Of a stretch of 64,000 nt of DNA, positions 42,593 through 51,643 are shown one piece after another (the first letter of the stretch is position 1; every line of letters starts with the position of its first letter). Position numbers and translations under genes: made by a program. Under the pieces are notes generated by a model. It was not told the DNA's origin. It saw only the letters and a program-made list of their open reading frames with translations, and searched no databases. The stretch covers positions 22,873 to 86,872 of the forward strand of contig JASEFU010000009.1 of assembly GCA_030018455.1 (NCBI GenBank), read 5' to 3'. The DNA is from Dehalococcoidia bacterium. Lineage in GTDB: Bacteria > Chloroflexota > Dehalococcoidia > DSTF01 > JALHUB01.

Positions 42593-44551
42593 GTGAGCAA
42601 AGCAGAAAAGAGGTCCATCGATCCTGTCTCACAAAAGATGCTGGACGTCGCCGAGCAACAAGGGGTTCCCACCGCCTGGGATCGCTGGGAGGCCATGCAG
42701 CCCCAGTGCGGCTTTGGCAGCCTGGGAATATGCTGTCGCATCTGCAACATGGGCCCCTGTCGGATTGACCCCTTCGGCGAGGGCACTCAAACGGGCGTTT
42801 GCGGCGCAGACGCCGACACAATCGTCGCCCGCAACCTGGTGCGCATGATCGCCGCCGGCGCCGCCGCGCACTCCGATCACGGACGCGACGTCGCCCACAC
42901 CGTCCTGATGACTGCCCGCGGCGAAGCCCAGGGCTACGAGATCAAGGACGAAGTGAAGCTGCGGGCGCTGGCCGCCGAGTACGGCATCGACATCGCCGGC
43001 AAAGACAAGGCGAAGCTGGCCGAAGAGGTGGCGGAGAAGGCGTTCAGCGAGTTCGGACAGCAGCACGGCGAGCTGCTCTTTCTTGCTCGGGCGCCCGAGA
43101 AGCAGCGGCGGAACTGGCGGGAACGGAACGTCGTGCCGCGCGGCATAGACCGCGAGGTGGTCGAGGTGATGCACACCACCCACATGGGCGTGGCCAACGA
43201 CTACAAGGACGTGCTGCGCATCGGCACGAAGGCCGCGCTCGCCGACGGCTGGGGCGGCTCCATGATAGCCACTGACCTCCAGGACGTGCTTTTCGGCGCG
43301 CCGCAACCGATCCGCGCCCGCCTCAACCTCAGCATCCTCAAGAAGGATGAGGTGAACATCATCGTCCACGGCCACGAGCCCATACTCTCCGAGATGATCG
43401 TCGTCGCATCGCGCGACCCCGAGCTCCTCAAGCTGGCGAAGGAAAAAGGCGCAAACGGCATCACCCTCGGCGGCATCTGTTGCACCGCCAACGAGATCCT
43501 GATGCGGCACGGCATTCCCATCGCCGGCGACTTCCTCCAGCAGGAGCTGGCCATCCTCACCGGCGCCGTCGACGCGATGGTAGTGGACGTGCAGTGCATT
43601 ATGCCCGGCCTGAGCAGCCTGGCAAGTTGCTTCCACACCAAGCTCGTCACCACCTCCGTGAAGGCGCGCTTCCCTGAAAACGGCGCCGTAGAGCACATAC
43701 AATTCGACGAGGAGCATGCGCTCGACGGAGCGAAGCGGATCGTGCGCGCCGCAATCGAGAACTTCCCCAACCGCAAGCAGGACTCGGTAGTGATCCCGGA
43801 CGAGAAAGAGACATCCAACCTCATCGCCGGCTTTACCGCCGAGAACACCTACCACTTCCTCGGCGGCCGCTACCGCGCCACATACCGGCCGCTGAACAAC
43901 GCCATCATTGAGGGGCGCATCCGCGGCCTCGCGGGCGTCGTCGGCTGCTGCAACCCGAACATCAAGCACAACTTCGCCCACGTGGAGATGGTGAAGGAGC
44001 TGCTGCGCCACGACGTGCTCGTTGTGCAGACGGGGTGCTCCGCCATCGCCTGCGCTAAGGCAGGAATGCTCGCGCCCGAAGGAGCCTTCAAGTACGCCGG
44101 CAAAGGCCTGCGCGAGGTGTGCGAGGCCGTCGGCATCCCGCCCGTGCTCCACCTGGGCGCCTGCGTCGACAACAGCCGCATCCTCGTCGCCCTCTGCAAC
44201 GTGGTCAAGGAGGGCGGCGTCGGCGAATCGATTGACGAGATACCGGTCGCCGGCGCAGCACCGGAGTGGATGAGCGAGAAAGCGGTAGCCATCGGTTTCT
44301 ACGTCGTCGCCTCGGGCGTGTTCACCGTGTTCGGCACCCCGATGCCCGTCCTCGGCTCCGAAAAGGTCGCCGACTACATGACGCGCGGCATGGAGCAGGA
44401 CTTCGGGGCCGCTTTCGCCTTTGAGCCCGACCCGATCAAGGCGGCGCAACTGATGATCGAGCACATCAACAAGAAGCGCGCCGACCTGAAGCTACGGCCG
44501 ATGCTGAACGAGCCCGTGGCGGCGGCTGATCTCGCCGCTGTGGCCCGCTAG
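42593..44551 (+). CDS. cooS: Anaerobic CO dehydrogenase catalytic subunit
   Basis: A 652-residue Ni-dependent CODH (CooS/AcsA). Cys39 and Cys47 correspond to the D-cluster pair and Cys48, 51, 56 and 70 to the B-cluster, spaced as in the Moorella enzyme. Further on, GICCTANEILMRHG and GCSAIACAKAGMLAPEG contribute C-cluster ligands. It catalyses CO2 + 2e- to CO for acetyl-CoA synthase, or CO oxidation. It is set within the acs cluster, so it is most likely the AcsA partner of AcsB rather than a stand-alone CooS. GTG 42593 begins 3 bases after cooC. Confidence 0.93.
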   Translation: MSKAEKRSIDPVSQKMLDVAEQQGVPTAWDRWEAMQPQCGFGSLGICCRICNMGPCRIDPFGEGTQTGVCGADADTIVARNLVRMIAAGAAAHSDHGRDVAHTVLMTARGEAQGYEIKDEVKLRALAAEYGIDIAGKDKAKLAEEVAEKAFSEFGQQHGELLFLARAPEKQRRNWRERNVVPRGIDREVVEVMHTTHMGVANDYKDVLRIGTKAALADGWGGSMIATDLQDVLFGAPQPIRARLNLSILKKDEVNIIVHGHEPILSEMIVVASRDPELLKLAKEKGANGITLGGICCTANEILMRHGIPIAGDFLQQELAILTGAVDAMVVDVQCIMPGLSSLASCFHTKLVTTSVKARFPENGAVEHIQFDEEHALDGAKRIVRAAIENFPNRKQDSVVIPDEKETSNLIAGFTAENTYHFLGGRYRATYRPLNNAIIEGRIRGLAGVVGCCNPNIKHNFAHVEMVKELLRHDVLVVQTGCSAIACAKAGMLAPEGAFKYAGKGLREVCEAVGIPPVLHLGACVDNSRILVALCNVVKEGGVGESIDEIPVAGAAPEWMSEKAVAIGFYVVASGVFTVFGTPMPVLGSEKVADYMTRGMEQDFGAAFAFEPDPIKAAQLMIEHINKKRADLKLRPMLNEPVAAADLAAVAR

Positions 44552-44576
44552 CGCGAGCAGGAAGTAGGTGACCGCC

Positions 44577-45098
44577 ATGAAGGGAATGATCATAGTCGAC
44601 GTCGACAAGTGCAACGCCTGCAAGTCTTGCGAGATCGCTTGCGCCGTCGAGCACTCGGCTTCCAAAGACCTCTACCAGGCCATCCATGAGAACCCGCCGC
44701 CGCGCTCACGCGTGAGTGTCCAGCAGGGGATAACCTTCTCGGTGCCTCTCCAGTGCCGGCAGTGCGCCAACGCGCCCTGCATCGCGCTCTGCCCGACCAA
44801 AGCGCTGTACCGCGAAGACCAGACAACCCCCGTGCTCCTCGACGAGGAGAAGTGCATCGGTTGCGACTGGTGTGTCCTCGCTTGCCCCTTCGGCGTGATC
44901 CGAATGGACGAGGCGCGCAAGGTCGTCGTCAAGTGCGACCAGTGTTTCGAGCGCGTGCAACGAGGCGAGCTGCCCGCCTGCGTCGAGGCCTGCCCGACAG
45001 GCGCCCTGACGTACAAACAGCTCGAAGAAGTGCGGGAAGCGCGGCGCGACGGCTATCTCGTCGAGATCGCCCAGTGCTTGACTGGAGGTGACGCGTGA
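44577..45098 (+). CDS. CooF-like 4Fe-4S ferredoxin
   Basis: A 173-residue polyferredoxin: CNACKSCEIAC (Cys12-22), CRQCANAPCIALCP, CIGCDWCVLACP and CDQCFERVQRGELPACVEACP, four cluster sites in all. It is the likely electron-transfer partner of CooS. ATG 44577 is preferred over GTG 44568 because AAGTAGGTG is well spaced before it. It overlaps the next small gene by 4 bases (GTGA). Confidence 0.85.
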   Translation: MKGMIIVDVDKCNACKSCEIACAVEHSASKDLYQAIHENPPPRSRVSVQQGITFSVPLQCRQCANAPCIALCPTKALYREDQTTPVLLDEEKCIGCDWCVLACPFGVIRMDEARKVVVKCDQCFERVQRGELPACVEACPTGALTYKQLEEVREARRDGYLVEIAQCLTGGDA

Positions 45099-45331
45099 CG
45101 CAGACCGCCAACCAGGACACCGAAATCGAGACCGAAGGCGCAAAGAAGCCGAGCGCGCGGGTGCCACGGATCAACTGTCGTGTCTGCGGCATCCCCTTCG
45201 CTACCGAGAAACAGGTCCGGCGGGTGCATGAAAAGCTGCACTTCTCTCAGGAGCTCGCGGCCACCTGCCCCCGTTGCCGTGGCGTCGAATTTCGTAGCGC
45301 CATGGAAAAGGTTCTGAGTTCTAAGGAATAG
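45095..45331 (+). CDS. Small C2H2/zinc-ribbon-like protein
   Basis: A 78-residue hydrophilic protein. Cys28 and Cys31 are followed by His45 and His49 in a C-x2-C-x13-H-x3-H pattern that resembles a C2H2 finger, and Cys58/Cys61 form a further C-x2-C, so either a C2H2 site or a four-Cys ribbon could hold one metal. The N-terminus is acidic. It is coupled to the CooF-like gene (4-base overlap) and lies 22 bases before acsB. Its place suggests a role in CODH/ACS assembly or regulation, but it was not recognised as a known family. Confidence 0.68.
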   Translation: MTQTANQDTEIETEGAKKPSARVPRINCRVCGIPFATEKQVRRVHEKLHFSQELAATCPRCRGVEFRSAMEKVLSSKE

Positions 45332-45353
45332 AAACGAAGAGGAGCAGGAAAAG

Positions 45354-47534
45354 ATGTCCAAGATAATTGCCAGCGCAGCTATCCGGGGCGCCCATGAGCT
45401 TGTCCGTCAGGCCGAGGAGTCCTTTAACAAGGCGCGCGAGGAGAAGGGCGAAGACGCGAGGGTGGAGTTTCCCGATACCGCCTTCCACCTGCCCATGGCC
45501 AACGCGCTCCTCGGAGCCGAGGTGAGAACGGTCGGCGAGATGAAGCCGATCCTGGAACACGCCCGCGAGCTTCTGGGCGAGGTGCCAAGCGAACAGATAT
45601 GGCTCCCCTACCTCGGCACGACCCTCGACGCCGGCATCGCCGCTTTGCTGGCCGAGGAAATCATCGTTGCCGTTCGCTATCTCTTCGGGGAGGAGCCGCA
45701 GCCGGACTGCAACGGCTTCTTCTCCGACACTATCCTCAGGAGCCTGGGCATCCAGCTCGTGGACGGGCGCATGCCCGGCTTCGCGGCCATACTCGGCGCC
45801 GCGCCCGATACAGAGACAGCCGTCAGCGTCGTCCGCGAGCTGCAGAAGCGCAGCATCCTGACCTTCGTCGGCTCGTCGGTCAACGGCAGCAGCATCATCG
45901 ACCAGCTGATGGAGGGCGGCGTCGAGATGGGCTGGGACACCTACATCGTCCCCTACGGCCGCGACACCATCACCGGCATCTATCCGCTCAACTGGGCGAT
46001 CCGCGCCGCCATGACCTTCGGCGGCATCAAGCCGGGACGCGCCACCGACTGCCTGCTCTACTGCAAGGAGCGCGTCTTCGCCTTCGGGATGACGCTGGGC
46101 GAGGTGGACGACATCAAGTATGCCACCGGCGCCGGCGCCATCAACATGGGCTTCCCCATCATCGCCGACACAACAATACCTGAGATCCTGCCCACTGGCA
46201 TCTGTACCTTTGAGCACGTCGTCCGCGAGCTCGACCACGAGAAGATCGTCCCGCGGTCAATCGAGGTCCGCGGCGTAAAGGTGACGGTGACCGAGCTCGA
46301 CATACCGGTGCCCTACTCGCCCGCATTCGAGGGCGAGCGCGTGCGCAAGGAAGACATGCAGGCGGAGTTCGGCGGGCCGCGCGCCGCCGCCTTCGAGTAC
46401 CTGCGAATGCGCGACATGGACGAGATCGAAGACGGGAAGATAGAGCTCATCGGGCCGGATGTCGACAGCATGCAGGAAGGCTCCGCTAATCCCCTGGCCA
46501 TCCTCGTCGAGGTGGCCGGACGCAAGATGCACAAGGACTTCGAGGGCGTGATGGAGCGGCAGATCCACGAGCAGTTGAACGAGGCCCAGGGCATATTCCA
46601 CATGGGCCAGCGCGACATTCCCTGGATCCGCATCAGCAAGGGCGCCTTCGAGAAAGGCTTCCGCCTCAGCCACTTCGGCACGATTCTCCACGCGCGCATG
46701 CACGCGATGTACGGCAAGATCATCGACAAGGTACAGGTCACCATCATCACCGATGAAGCGAAGATGAAGGACCTGCTGCCGGAGGCGAAGGCCGCGTACG
46801 CCGAGCGCGACGAGAGGGTGGCGGGCATGAGCGACGAGAGCGTCGACACTTTCTACTCCTGCACGCTCTGCCAGTCCTACGCCGCGAACCACGTCTGCGT
46901 CATCAGCCCCGAAAGGCTCGGGCTCTGCGGCGCCTACAGCTGGCTCGACGGCAAGGCCGCCTACGAGATGGACCCCACGGGCTGCAACCAGCCGATCAAG
47001 AAAGGGCGCGTCATCGACGAGGTGAAGGGGCAATGGGAGGGCGTGAACGAGTTCGTCTACGCCCACTCCGGCCGCAACGTCTCTTCAGTCAGCGCCTACT
47101 CGATCATGGAAGACCCGATGACCTCCTGCGGCTGCTTCGAGTGCATCCTGGCCCTCGTGCCCGAGGCCAACGGCTTCATGATTGTCCACCGCGAGCACAG
47201 CGGGTTGACCCCGTGCGGCATGTCGTTCTCCACGCTCGCCGGCTCCGTGGGCGGCGGTAACCAGACGCCGGGCTTCCTGGGCGTCGGCCGGCTGTACGTC
47301 CTGAGCAGGAAGTTCATCTCCGCCGACGGTGGGCTCGCCCGCCTCGTGTGGATGCCCAAAGAGCTCAAGGAGTTCTACGGCGACCGCCTGAACAAGCGCG
47401 GCGAAGAGATCGGCATCCCCGACATTGCCAGCAAGATAGCCGACGAGACGATTTGCACCGACGACACGGAGAAGCTGGTGGAGTTCCTGACAGAGGTTGG
47501 TCACCCCGCGCTGCAGATGGAGCCTTTGATGTAA
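45354..47534 (+). CDS. acsB: Acetyl-CoA synthase
   Basis: A 726-residue bacterial ACS, full length compared with about 729 in Moorella, including the N-terminal CODH-contacting domain. A-cluster ligands are all present: Cys503, 506, 515 and 525 for the [4Fe-4S] cluster, and the C-G-C motif at 592-594 that bridges the two nickels. It joins CO from CooS, methyl from the corrinoid protein and CoA into acetyl-CoA. The N-terminal domain marks it as bacterial rather than archaeal CdhC. It lies in the order ferredoxin, zinc-finger-like protein, acsB, acsC. Confidence 0.95.
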   Translation: MSKIIASAAIRGAHELVRQAEESFNKAREEKGEDARVEFPDTAFHLPMANALLGAEVRTVGEMKPILEHARELLGEVPSEQIWLPYLGTTLDAGIAALLAEEIIVAVRYLFGEEPQPDCNGFFSDTILRSLGIQLVDGRMPGFAAILGAAPDTETAVSVVRELQKRSILTFVGSSVNGSSIIDQLMEGGVEMGWDTYIVPYGRDTITGIYPLNWAIRAAMTFGGIKPGRATDCLLYCKERVFAFGMTLGEVDDIKYATGAGAINMGFPIIADTTIPEILPTGICTFEHVVRELDHEKIVPRSIEVRGVKVTVTELDIPVPYSPAFEGERVRKEDMQAEFGGPRAAAFEYLRMRDMDEIEDGKIELIGPDVDSMQEGSANPLAILVEVAGRKMHKDFEGVMERQIHEQLNEAQGIFHMGQRDIPWIRISKGAFEKGFRLSHFGTILHARMHAMYGKIIDKVQVTIITDEAKMKDLLPEAKAAYAERDERVAGMSDESVDTFYSCTLCQSYAANHVCVISPERLGLCGAYSWLDGKAAYEMDPTGCNQPIKKGRVIDEVKGQWEGVNEFVYAHSGRNVSSVSAYSIMEDPMTSCGCFECILALVPEANGFMIVHREHSGLTPCGMSFSTLAGSVGGGNQTPGFLGVGRLYVLSRKFISADGGLARLVWMPKELKEFYGDRLNKRGEEIGIPDIASKIADETICTDDTEKLVEFLTEVGHPALQMEPLM

Positions 47535-47591
47535 TTCGCGACCACCCGCAACGGAACGCGTCCCGCACGGACTTTAAAGAGGGAGGCAAGC

Positions 47592-48929
47592 ATGGCCCTG
47601 AAAGCTCTCGATATTCTCAAGTTCTTGCCGAAGAAGGCCGGCTGCAAGGAGTGTGGCCAACCCACCTGCCTTGCGTTCGCCATGAAGGTGGCGCAGAAGC
47701 AGGCCGCAATCGACGAGTGCCCGCACGTGACAGACGAGGCCAAGTCGGCGCTCGAAGGCGCATCGGCGCCGCCCATACGGCTCGTCACAATCGGCGCCGG
47801 CGAAAACAAACTGGAGATCGGCAACGAAACAGTGATGTTCCGCCACGAAGAGACCTTCTACCACCCGCCGGGCATCGCCGTTCGCGTCACTGACGACCTC
47901 GACGGCGACGCCCTTGCCGCGCGCGTGGCCACCATCGGCGCCCTCAAGTTCTTCCGCGTCGGCTCCGAAATCCGCGTGGACACGGTCGCCGTCGACAACG
48001 TCAGCGGCGACGCGGGCCGCTTCAAGAGCGCCGTAGAGGCCGCCTCCAAGCTTGACTTCCCGATGGTCCTGATCGCGAAGGGGGTCGATCAGATGGCCGC
48101 CGCACTTGAAGTGTGCGCGGACAAGAAACCGCTGATCCACGCCGCGCGCCCCGACAACTGGGAGGGATTCGCAGCGCTGGCGAAAGACAAGGGATGCCCC
48201 CTGGCCGTGCAGGCGGACAACCTGGAAGCGCTGGCCGAGTTGACAGCGAAGGTCAAAGCCGCCGGCGTTGAGGACATGGTGCTCGATGTGACCGCCGACG
48301 GGCTCAATCATACGCTTCAGAACCTTACCATGGTTCGCCGTCTATCGCTAAAGAAGGGCGTGAGGGATCTCGGTTACCCCTGCATCACCTTCGCCCGCGG
48401 CGATGACCCGTTCGAAGAGGTTGCTCAGGCGGCCTCATACATCGCGAAGTACGCGGGAATCGTCGTCACCAGCCTCTCGGAACCGGAGCAGATACTGCCC
48501 ATCCTTACGGTGCGCACGAACGTCTACACTGACCCGCGCAAGCCCATTCAAGTTGAGCCCACGCTGCACGAGGTGGGCGCCACCACGCCGCAGTCGCCGG
48601 TGCTGATTACGACCAACTTCTCGCTCACTTACTACAGCGTCGAGGGAGAGGTCGAGGCGAGCCGCGTGCCTGCCTACATCGGCGTCATCGACACCGAAGG
48701 GACGTCGGTGCTGACGGCGTTTGCCTCGGACAAGTTCACCGCCGAAGGTGTGGCGGCCTTCCTGAAGTCCGACGCGCTCAAGGACAAAGTGGCCCACAAG
48801 AAGGTGATAATCCCCGGCTACGTCGCAGCAATGAGCGGCGCGGTAGAGGATGAATCGGGCTGGGAGGTCATCGTCGGCCCGAGGGAGGCCAGCGGAATCC
48901 CCAAGTTCCTGAAGACAGTCTGGAGTTGA
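47592..48929 (+). CDS. acsC: Corrinoid iron-sulfur protein large subunit
   Basis: A 445-residue CoFeSP large subunit (CdhE-like). The N-terminal [4Fe-4S] domain has Cys18, 21, 26 and 43. A TIM-barrel middle domain follows, then a C-terminal cobalamin-binding Rossmann-like domain. With AcsD it carries the methyl group between AcsE and AcsB on a cobamide. GAGGGAGG precedes ATG 47592. Confidence 0.93.
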   Translation: MALKALDILKFLPKKAGCKECGQPTCLAFAMKVAQKQAAIDECPHVTDEAKSALEGASAPPIRLVTIGAGENKLEIGNETVMFRHEETFYHPPGIAVRVTDDLDGDALAARVATIGALKFFRVGSEIRVDTVAVDNVSGDAGRFKSAVEAASKLDFPMVLIAKGVDQMAAALEVCADKKPLIHAARPDNWEGFAALAKDKGCPLAVQADNLEALAELTAKVKAAGVEDMVLDVTADGLNHTLQNLTMVRRLSLKKGVRDLGYPCITFARGDDPFEEVAQAASYIAKYAGIVVTSLSEPEQILPILTVRTNVYTDPRKPIQVEPTLHEVGATTPQSPVLITTNFSLTYYSVEGEVEASRVPAYIGVIDTEGTSVLTAFASDKFTAEGVAAFLKSDALKDKVAHKKVIIPGYVAAMSGAVEDESGWEVIVGPREASGIPKFLKTVWS

Positions 48930-48936
48930 GCCTCGT

Positions 48937-50868
48937 TTGAAGACCTTTACAGTAACGTTTCTCCCTGAGGGCAAGTCGGTACAGATCGCCCCGGGCAAGA
49001 CGATCATGGAGGCCGCAACGGCGGCCGGCGTGCCGATCAACAGCATTTGCGGCGGCGACGGCGTTTGCGGCAAGTGCCGCGTGACCGTCAGGTCCGGCAA
49101 GGTGACTGCCGAACCTAACGAGTTCCTCACGCGGCGCGAGATACAACGCGGCGTTGCGCTTGCCTGCCAGACGTTCCCCGAGGGCGATGTCGTCGTCGAG
49201 GTCCCCCTGGAATCGCGAGTCGGCGCCGTCCCCCGTCTCGAAGCAGAGGACGCCGTCCGCTTCGCCCCCGTCGCCCAGTGGGTCGGCGAGGGAGCGCCCT
49301 ACGCGCACGACCCGCTTTCCCGCAAGGACTACCTCCGGCTGCCGCCTCCCGCCCTCGACGACAACATCTCCGACCAGGAGAGGATCTACCGCGAGCTGAG
49401 GCGGCGACGTCACATCCCCATCATGCAGACCGGCTTGGCCATACTCAGGCAGATGCCATCGGTGCTTCGCGGAAGCAACTGGGAGGTCACCGTGACCACC
49501 GGCCAGCGCGGCGGGACTGTGGAGGTCCTGCAGATCGAGCCCGGCGACACCTCTTCTCACAACTACGGCGTCGCCGTCGACGTCGGCACGACCACCGTGA
49601 ACGCTCACCTCGTGGACCTCGCCTCGTCGCAGACCATCGGCGCACAGGCGAAGTACAACTCGCAAATCAGCTACGGCGAAGACATCATCAGCCGCATCAT
49701 GTACGCGAATACGGACGAGAAGCTGCACACTCTTCGCCAGTGCGTGGTCAATGACATCAACGACTTGATCGCAGCGCTCACCGTGGAGACGAAGACGCGG
49801 CTCCAGGACATTACCTATGTGATGTGCGCCGGCAACACGACGATGACGCACCTCCTGCTCGGGCTCGAGGCCGCCAATATCCGGCGTGAGCCTTACGTCC
49901 CTACCGCCTCGTTTGCGCCCGTCATCCGCGCGGCGGAAGTCGGCATCAAGATTAACGCCCGCGGACTGCTGGGCGTCATCCCCTGCGTCGCCAGCTACGT
50001 CGGCGGCGACCTGGTAGCCGACGTGCTGGTTGCCGGCATCAACGACTCGGACGAAGTCTGCCTGCTCATCGATATGGGAACGAACGGCGAGATCGTTATG
50101 GGCAACCGCGACTGGCTCGCCTGCTGCTCCGCCTCCGCCGGCCCCGCCTTTGAGGGCGGGGGTATCACCTGCGGGATGCGCGCCACGCACGGCGCCATCG
50201 AGCACATCACGCTGGAGAGGGGCTGCGAGATCGCCGCCGCCGGAGTCATCGGCGGAGAGAAGCCCCTCGGTCTCTGCGGCTCCGGTCTCATCGACCTGGT
50301 GGCGGAGCTTCACCGGACGGGGTGCATCGATCGCTCCGGCCGTTTCGTTCCCGATGCCGCCGGGCACCGCCTGCGGCTTGATGGAGGACAGGCGGAGCTA
50401 GTCGTCGTTCCCGGCAGCGCTACGGCGCTCGGGCGCGACATTGTGATTACGGAGGCAGATATCGCCAGCTTCATACGGGCGAAGGGCGCTATCTACACAG
50501 CGGCAGAGGCCCTCCTCCGCCACACAGGGCTCGACTTCACGGACGTGCAGCACGTTTACGTCGCGGGCGGCTTCGGCAACTACCTCGACGTACGCAAGGC
50601 GATACGCATCGGGTTGCTGCCGGACCTGCCCATCGAACGCTTCCAGTTCATCGGCAACGGCTCGCTCCAGGGAGCGAAGATGGGGCTCCTCTCACGCCAG
50701 GCGCTTGAAGTAATGGAGCGGCGGATTGCGCCGAACATGACTCACTTCGAGTTAAGCACTGATCCTCAATTCATGAACGAATACACCGGCTCGCTGTTCC
50801 TGCCCCACACCAACATCGAAAAGTTCCCGAGCGTGGAAAGGGAGCAGTCGGGCATATCCGTACGCTGA
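48937..50868 (+). CDS. acsV: Corrinoid protein reductive activator (AcsV/RACo-like)
   Basis: A 643-residue activator. The N-terminal [2Fe-2S] ferredoxin domain has Cys38, 44, 47 and 77. A linker leads to an ASKHA ATPase-like domain (DUF4445) with GVAVDVGTTTVNAHLVDL and CLLIDMGTNGEIVMGN. RACo drives ATP-dependent reduction of inactive Co(II) CoFeSP to Co(I). Its place between acsC and the second ATPase fits that role. TTG 48937 is the apparent start. Confidence 0.87.
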   Translation: MKTFTVTFLPEGKSVQIAPGKTIMEAATAAGVPINSICGGDGVCGKCRVTVRSGKVTAEPNEFLTRREIQRGVALACQTFPEGDVVVEVPLESRVGAVPRLEAEDAVRFAPVAQWVGEGAPYAHDPLSRKDYLRLPPPALDDNISDQERIYRELRRRRHIPIMQTGLAILRQMPSVLRGSNWEVTVTTGQRGGTVEVLQIEPGDTSSHNYGVAVDVGTTTVNAHLVDLASSQTIGAQAKYNSQISYGEDIISRIMYANTDEKLHTLRQCVVNDINDLIAALTVETKTRLQDITYVMCAGNTTMTHLLLGLEAANIRREPYVPTASFAPVIRAAEVGIKINARGLLGVIPCVASYVGGDLVADVLVAGINDSDEVCLLIDMGTNGEIVMGNRDWLACCSASAGPAFEGGGITCGMRATHGAIEHITLERGCEIAAAGVIGGEKPLGLCGSGLIDLVAELHRTGCIDRSGRFVPDAAGHRLRLDGGQAELVVVPGSATALGRDIVITEADIASFIRAKGAIYTAAEALLRHTGLDFTDVQHVYVAGGFGNYLDVRKAIRIGLLPDLPIERFQFIGNGSLQGAKMGLLSRQALEVMERRIAPNMTHFELSTDPQFMNEYTGSLFLPHTNIEKFPSVEREQSGISVR

Positions 50869-50881
50869 AGGGAAGTGTGGG

Positions 50882-51643
50882 ATGATCCTGGGAGTAGCGG
50901 GCAAAGGCGGCGTCGGCAAGACCACGATCGCTGCCCTCATCGTGCGGAGCTTGCTGGCGCGCGGCGTTAAACCTTTGCTGGCCGTCGACGCCGACCCGAA
51001 CGCGTGTCTGCACCAGAAGCTCGGCGTCGAGCCCGGACGCACGCTTGGTCAGATACGGGAGGAGAGCGTTCGCTTGAAGCAAGAAGGGCCTGCGGGCCTT
51101 GCCAAACGCGACCTGTTGGAGATGGAAGTGCAGAGCGCCATCGTTGAGGGTAACGGCTTTGACCTCCTGACGATGGGCCGGCAAGAGGGGCCCGGCTGTT
51201 ACTGCGCGGTCAACAACCTGCTACGCTCGCTGGTCGATGGGCTGGCCGGCAGCTACAAGGCAGTGGTAATCGACAACGAGGCGGGGATGGAGCACCTGAG
51301 CCGCCGCACCAATGCCGGCGTCGACGTCATGCTGTTTGTGTGCGAGCCCACGCGCACCAGCGCCCGCACGCTGGCAAGGCTGAAAGAGCTTTCGGACAGT
51401 CTCGATTTCCGGGTAGACGCGCAATACGCCGTCCTGAACCGCGCCAACGGCCAGCCGGACGAAGCCGTCATGTCGGAAATCGAGCGCGCCGGCCTGGAAA
51501 CGATCGGCGCCGTGCCCGAGGACGAGGCCGTTCTCATGTACGAGCTGCAGGACGAATCGCTGCTTACGCTGCCGGCAAATTCCGCGGCCGCTGTGGCCGC
51601 CGACGACATCGTGAACAAGATCATTGAGGGAGGAAGAAGATAA
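50882..51643 (+). CDS. Second CooC/AcsF-type nickel ATPase
   Basis: A 253-residue MinD-family ATPase with P-loop GKGGVGKT (residues 7-14) and a CYC motif at Cys106/Cys108, as in CooC. It diverges from the first copy throughout. In acetogens AcsF is implied in ACS nickel maturation, and its place beside acsV and acsD suggests the A-cluster as client. Its TAA overlaps the acsD start (TAATG). Confidence 0.83.
   Translation: MILGVAGKGGVGKTTIAALIVRSLLARGVKPLLAVDADPNACLHQKLGVEPGRTLGQIREESVRLKQEGPAGLAKRDLLEMEVQSAIVEGNGFDLLTMGRQEGPGCYCAVNNLLRSLVDGLAGSYKAVVIDNEAGMEHLSRRTNAGVDVMLFVCEPTRTSARTLARLKELSDSLDFRVDAQYAVLNRANGQPDEAVMSEIERAGLETIGAVPEDEAVLMYELQDESLLTLPANSAAAVAADDIVNKIIEGGRR

Noticed and set aside
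42629..44464. Minus-strand frame of about 610 codons opposite cooS
   Set aside because: Shadow of the CODH gene, with no family features.
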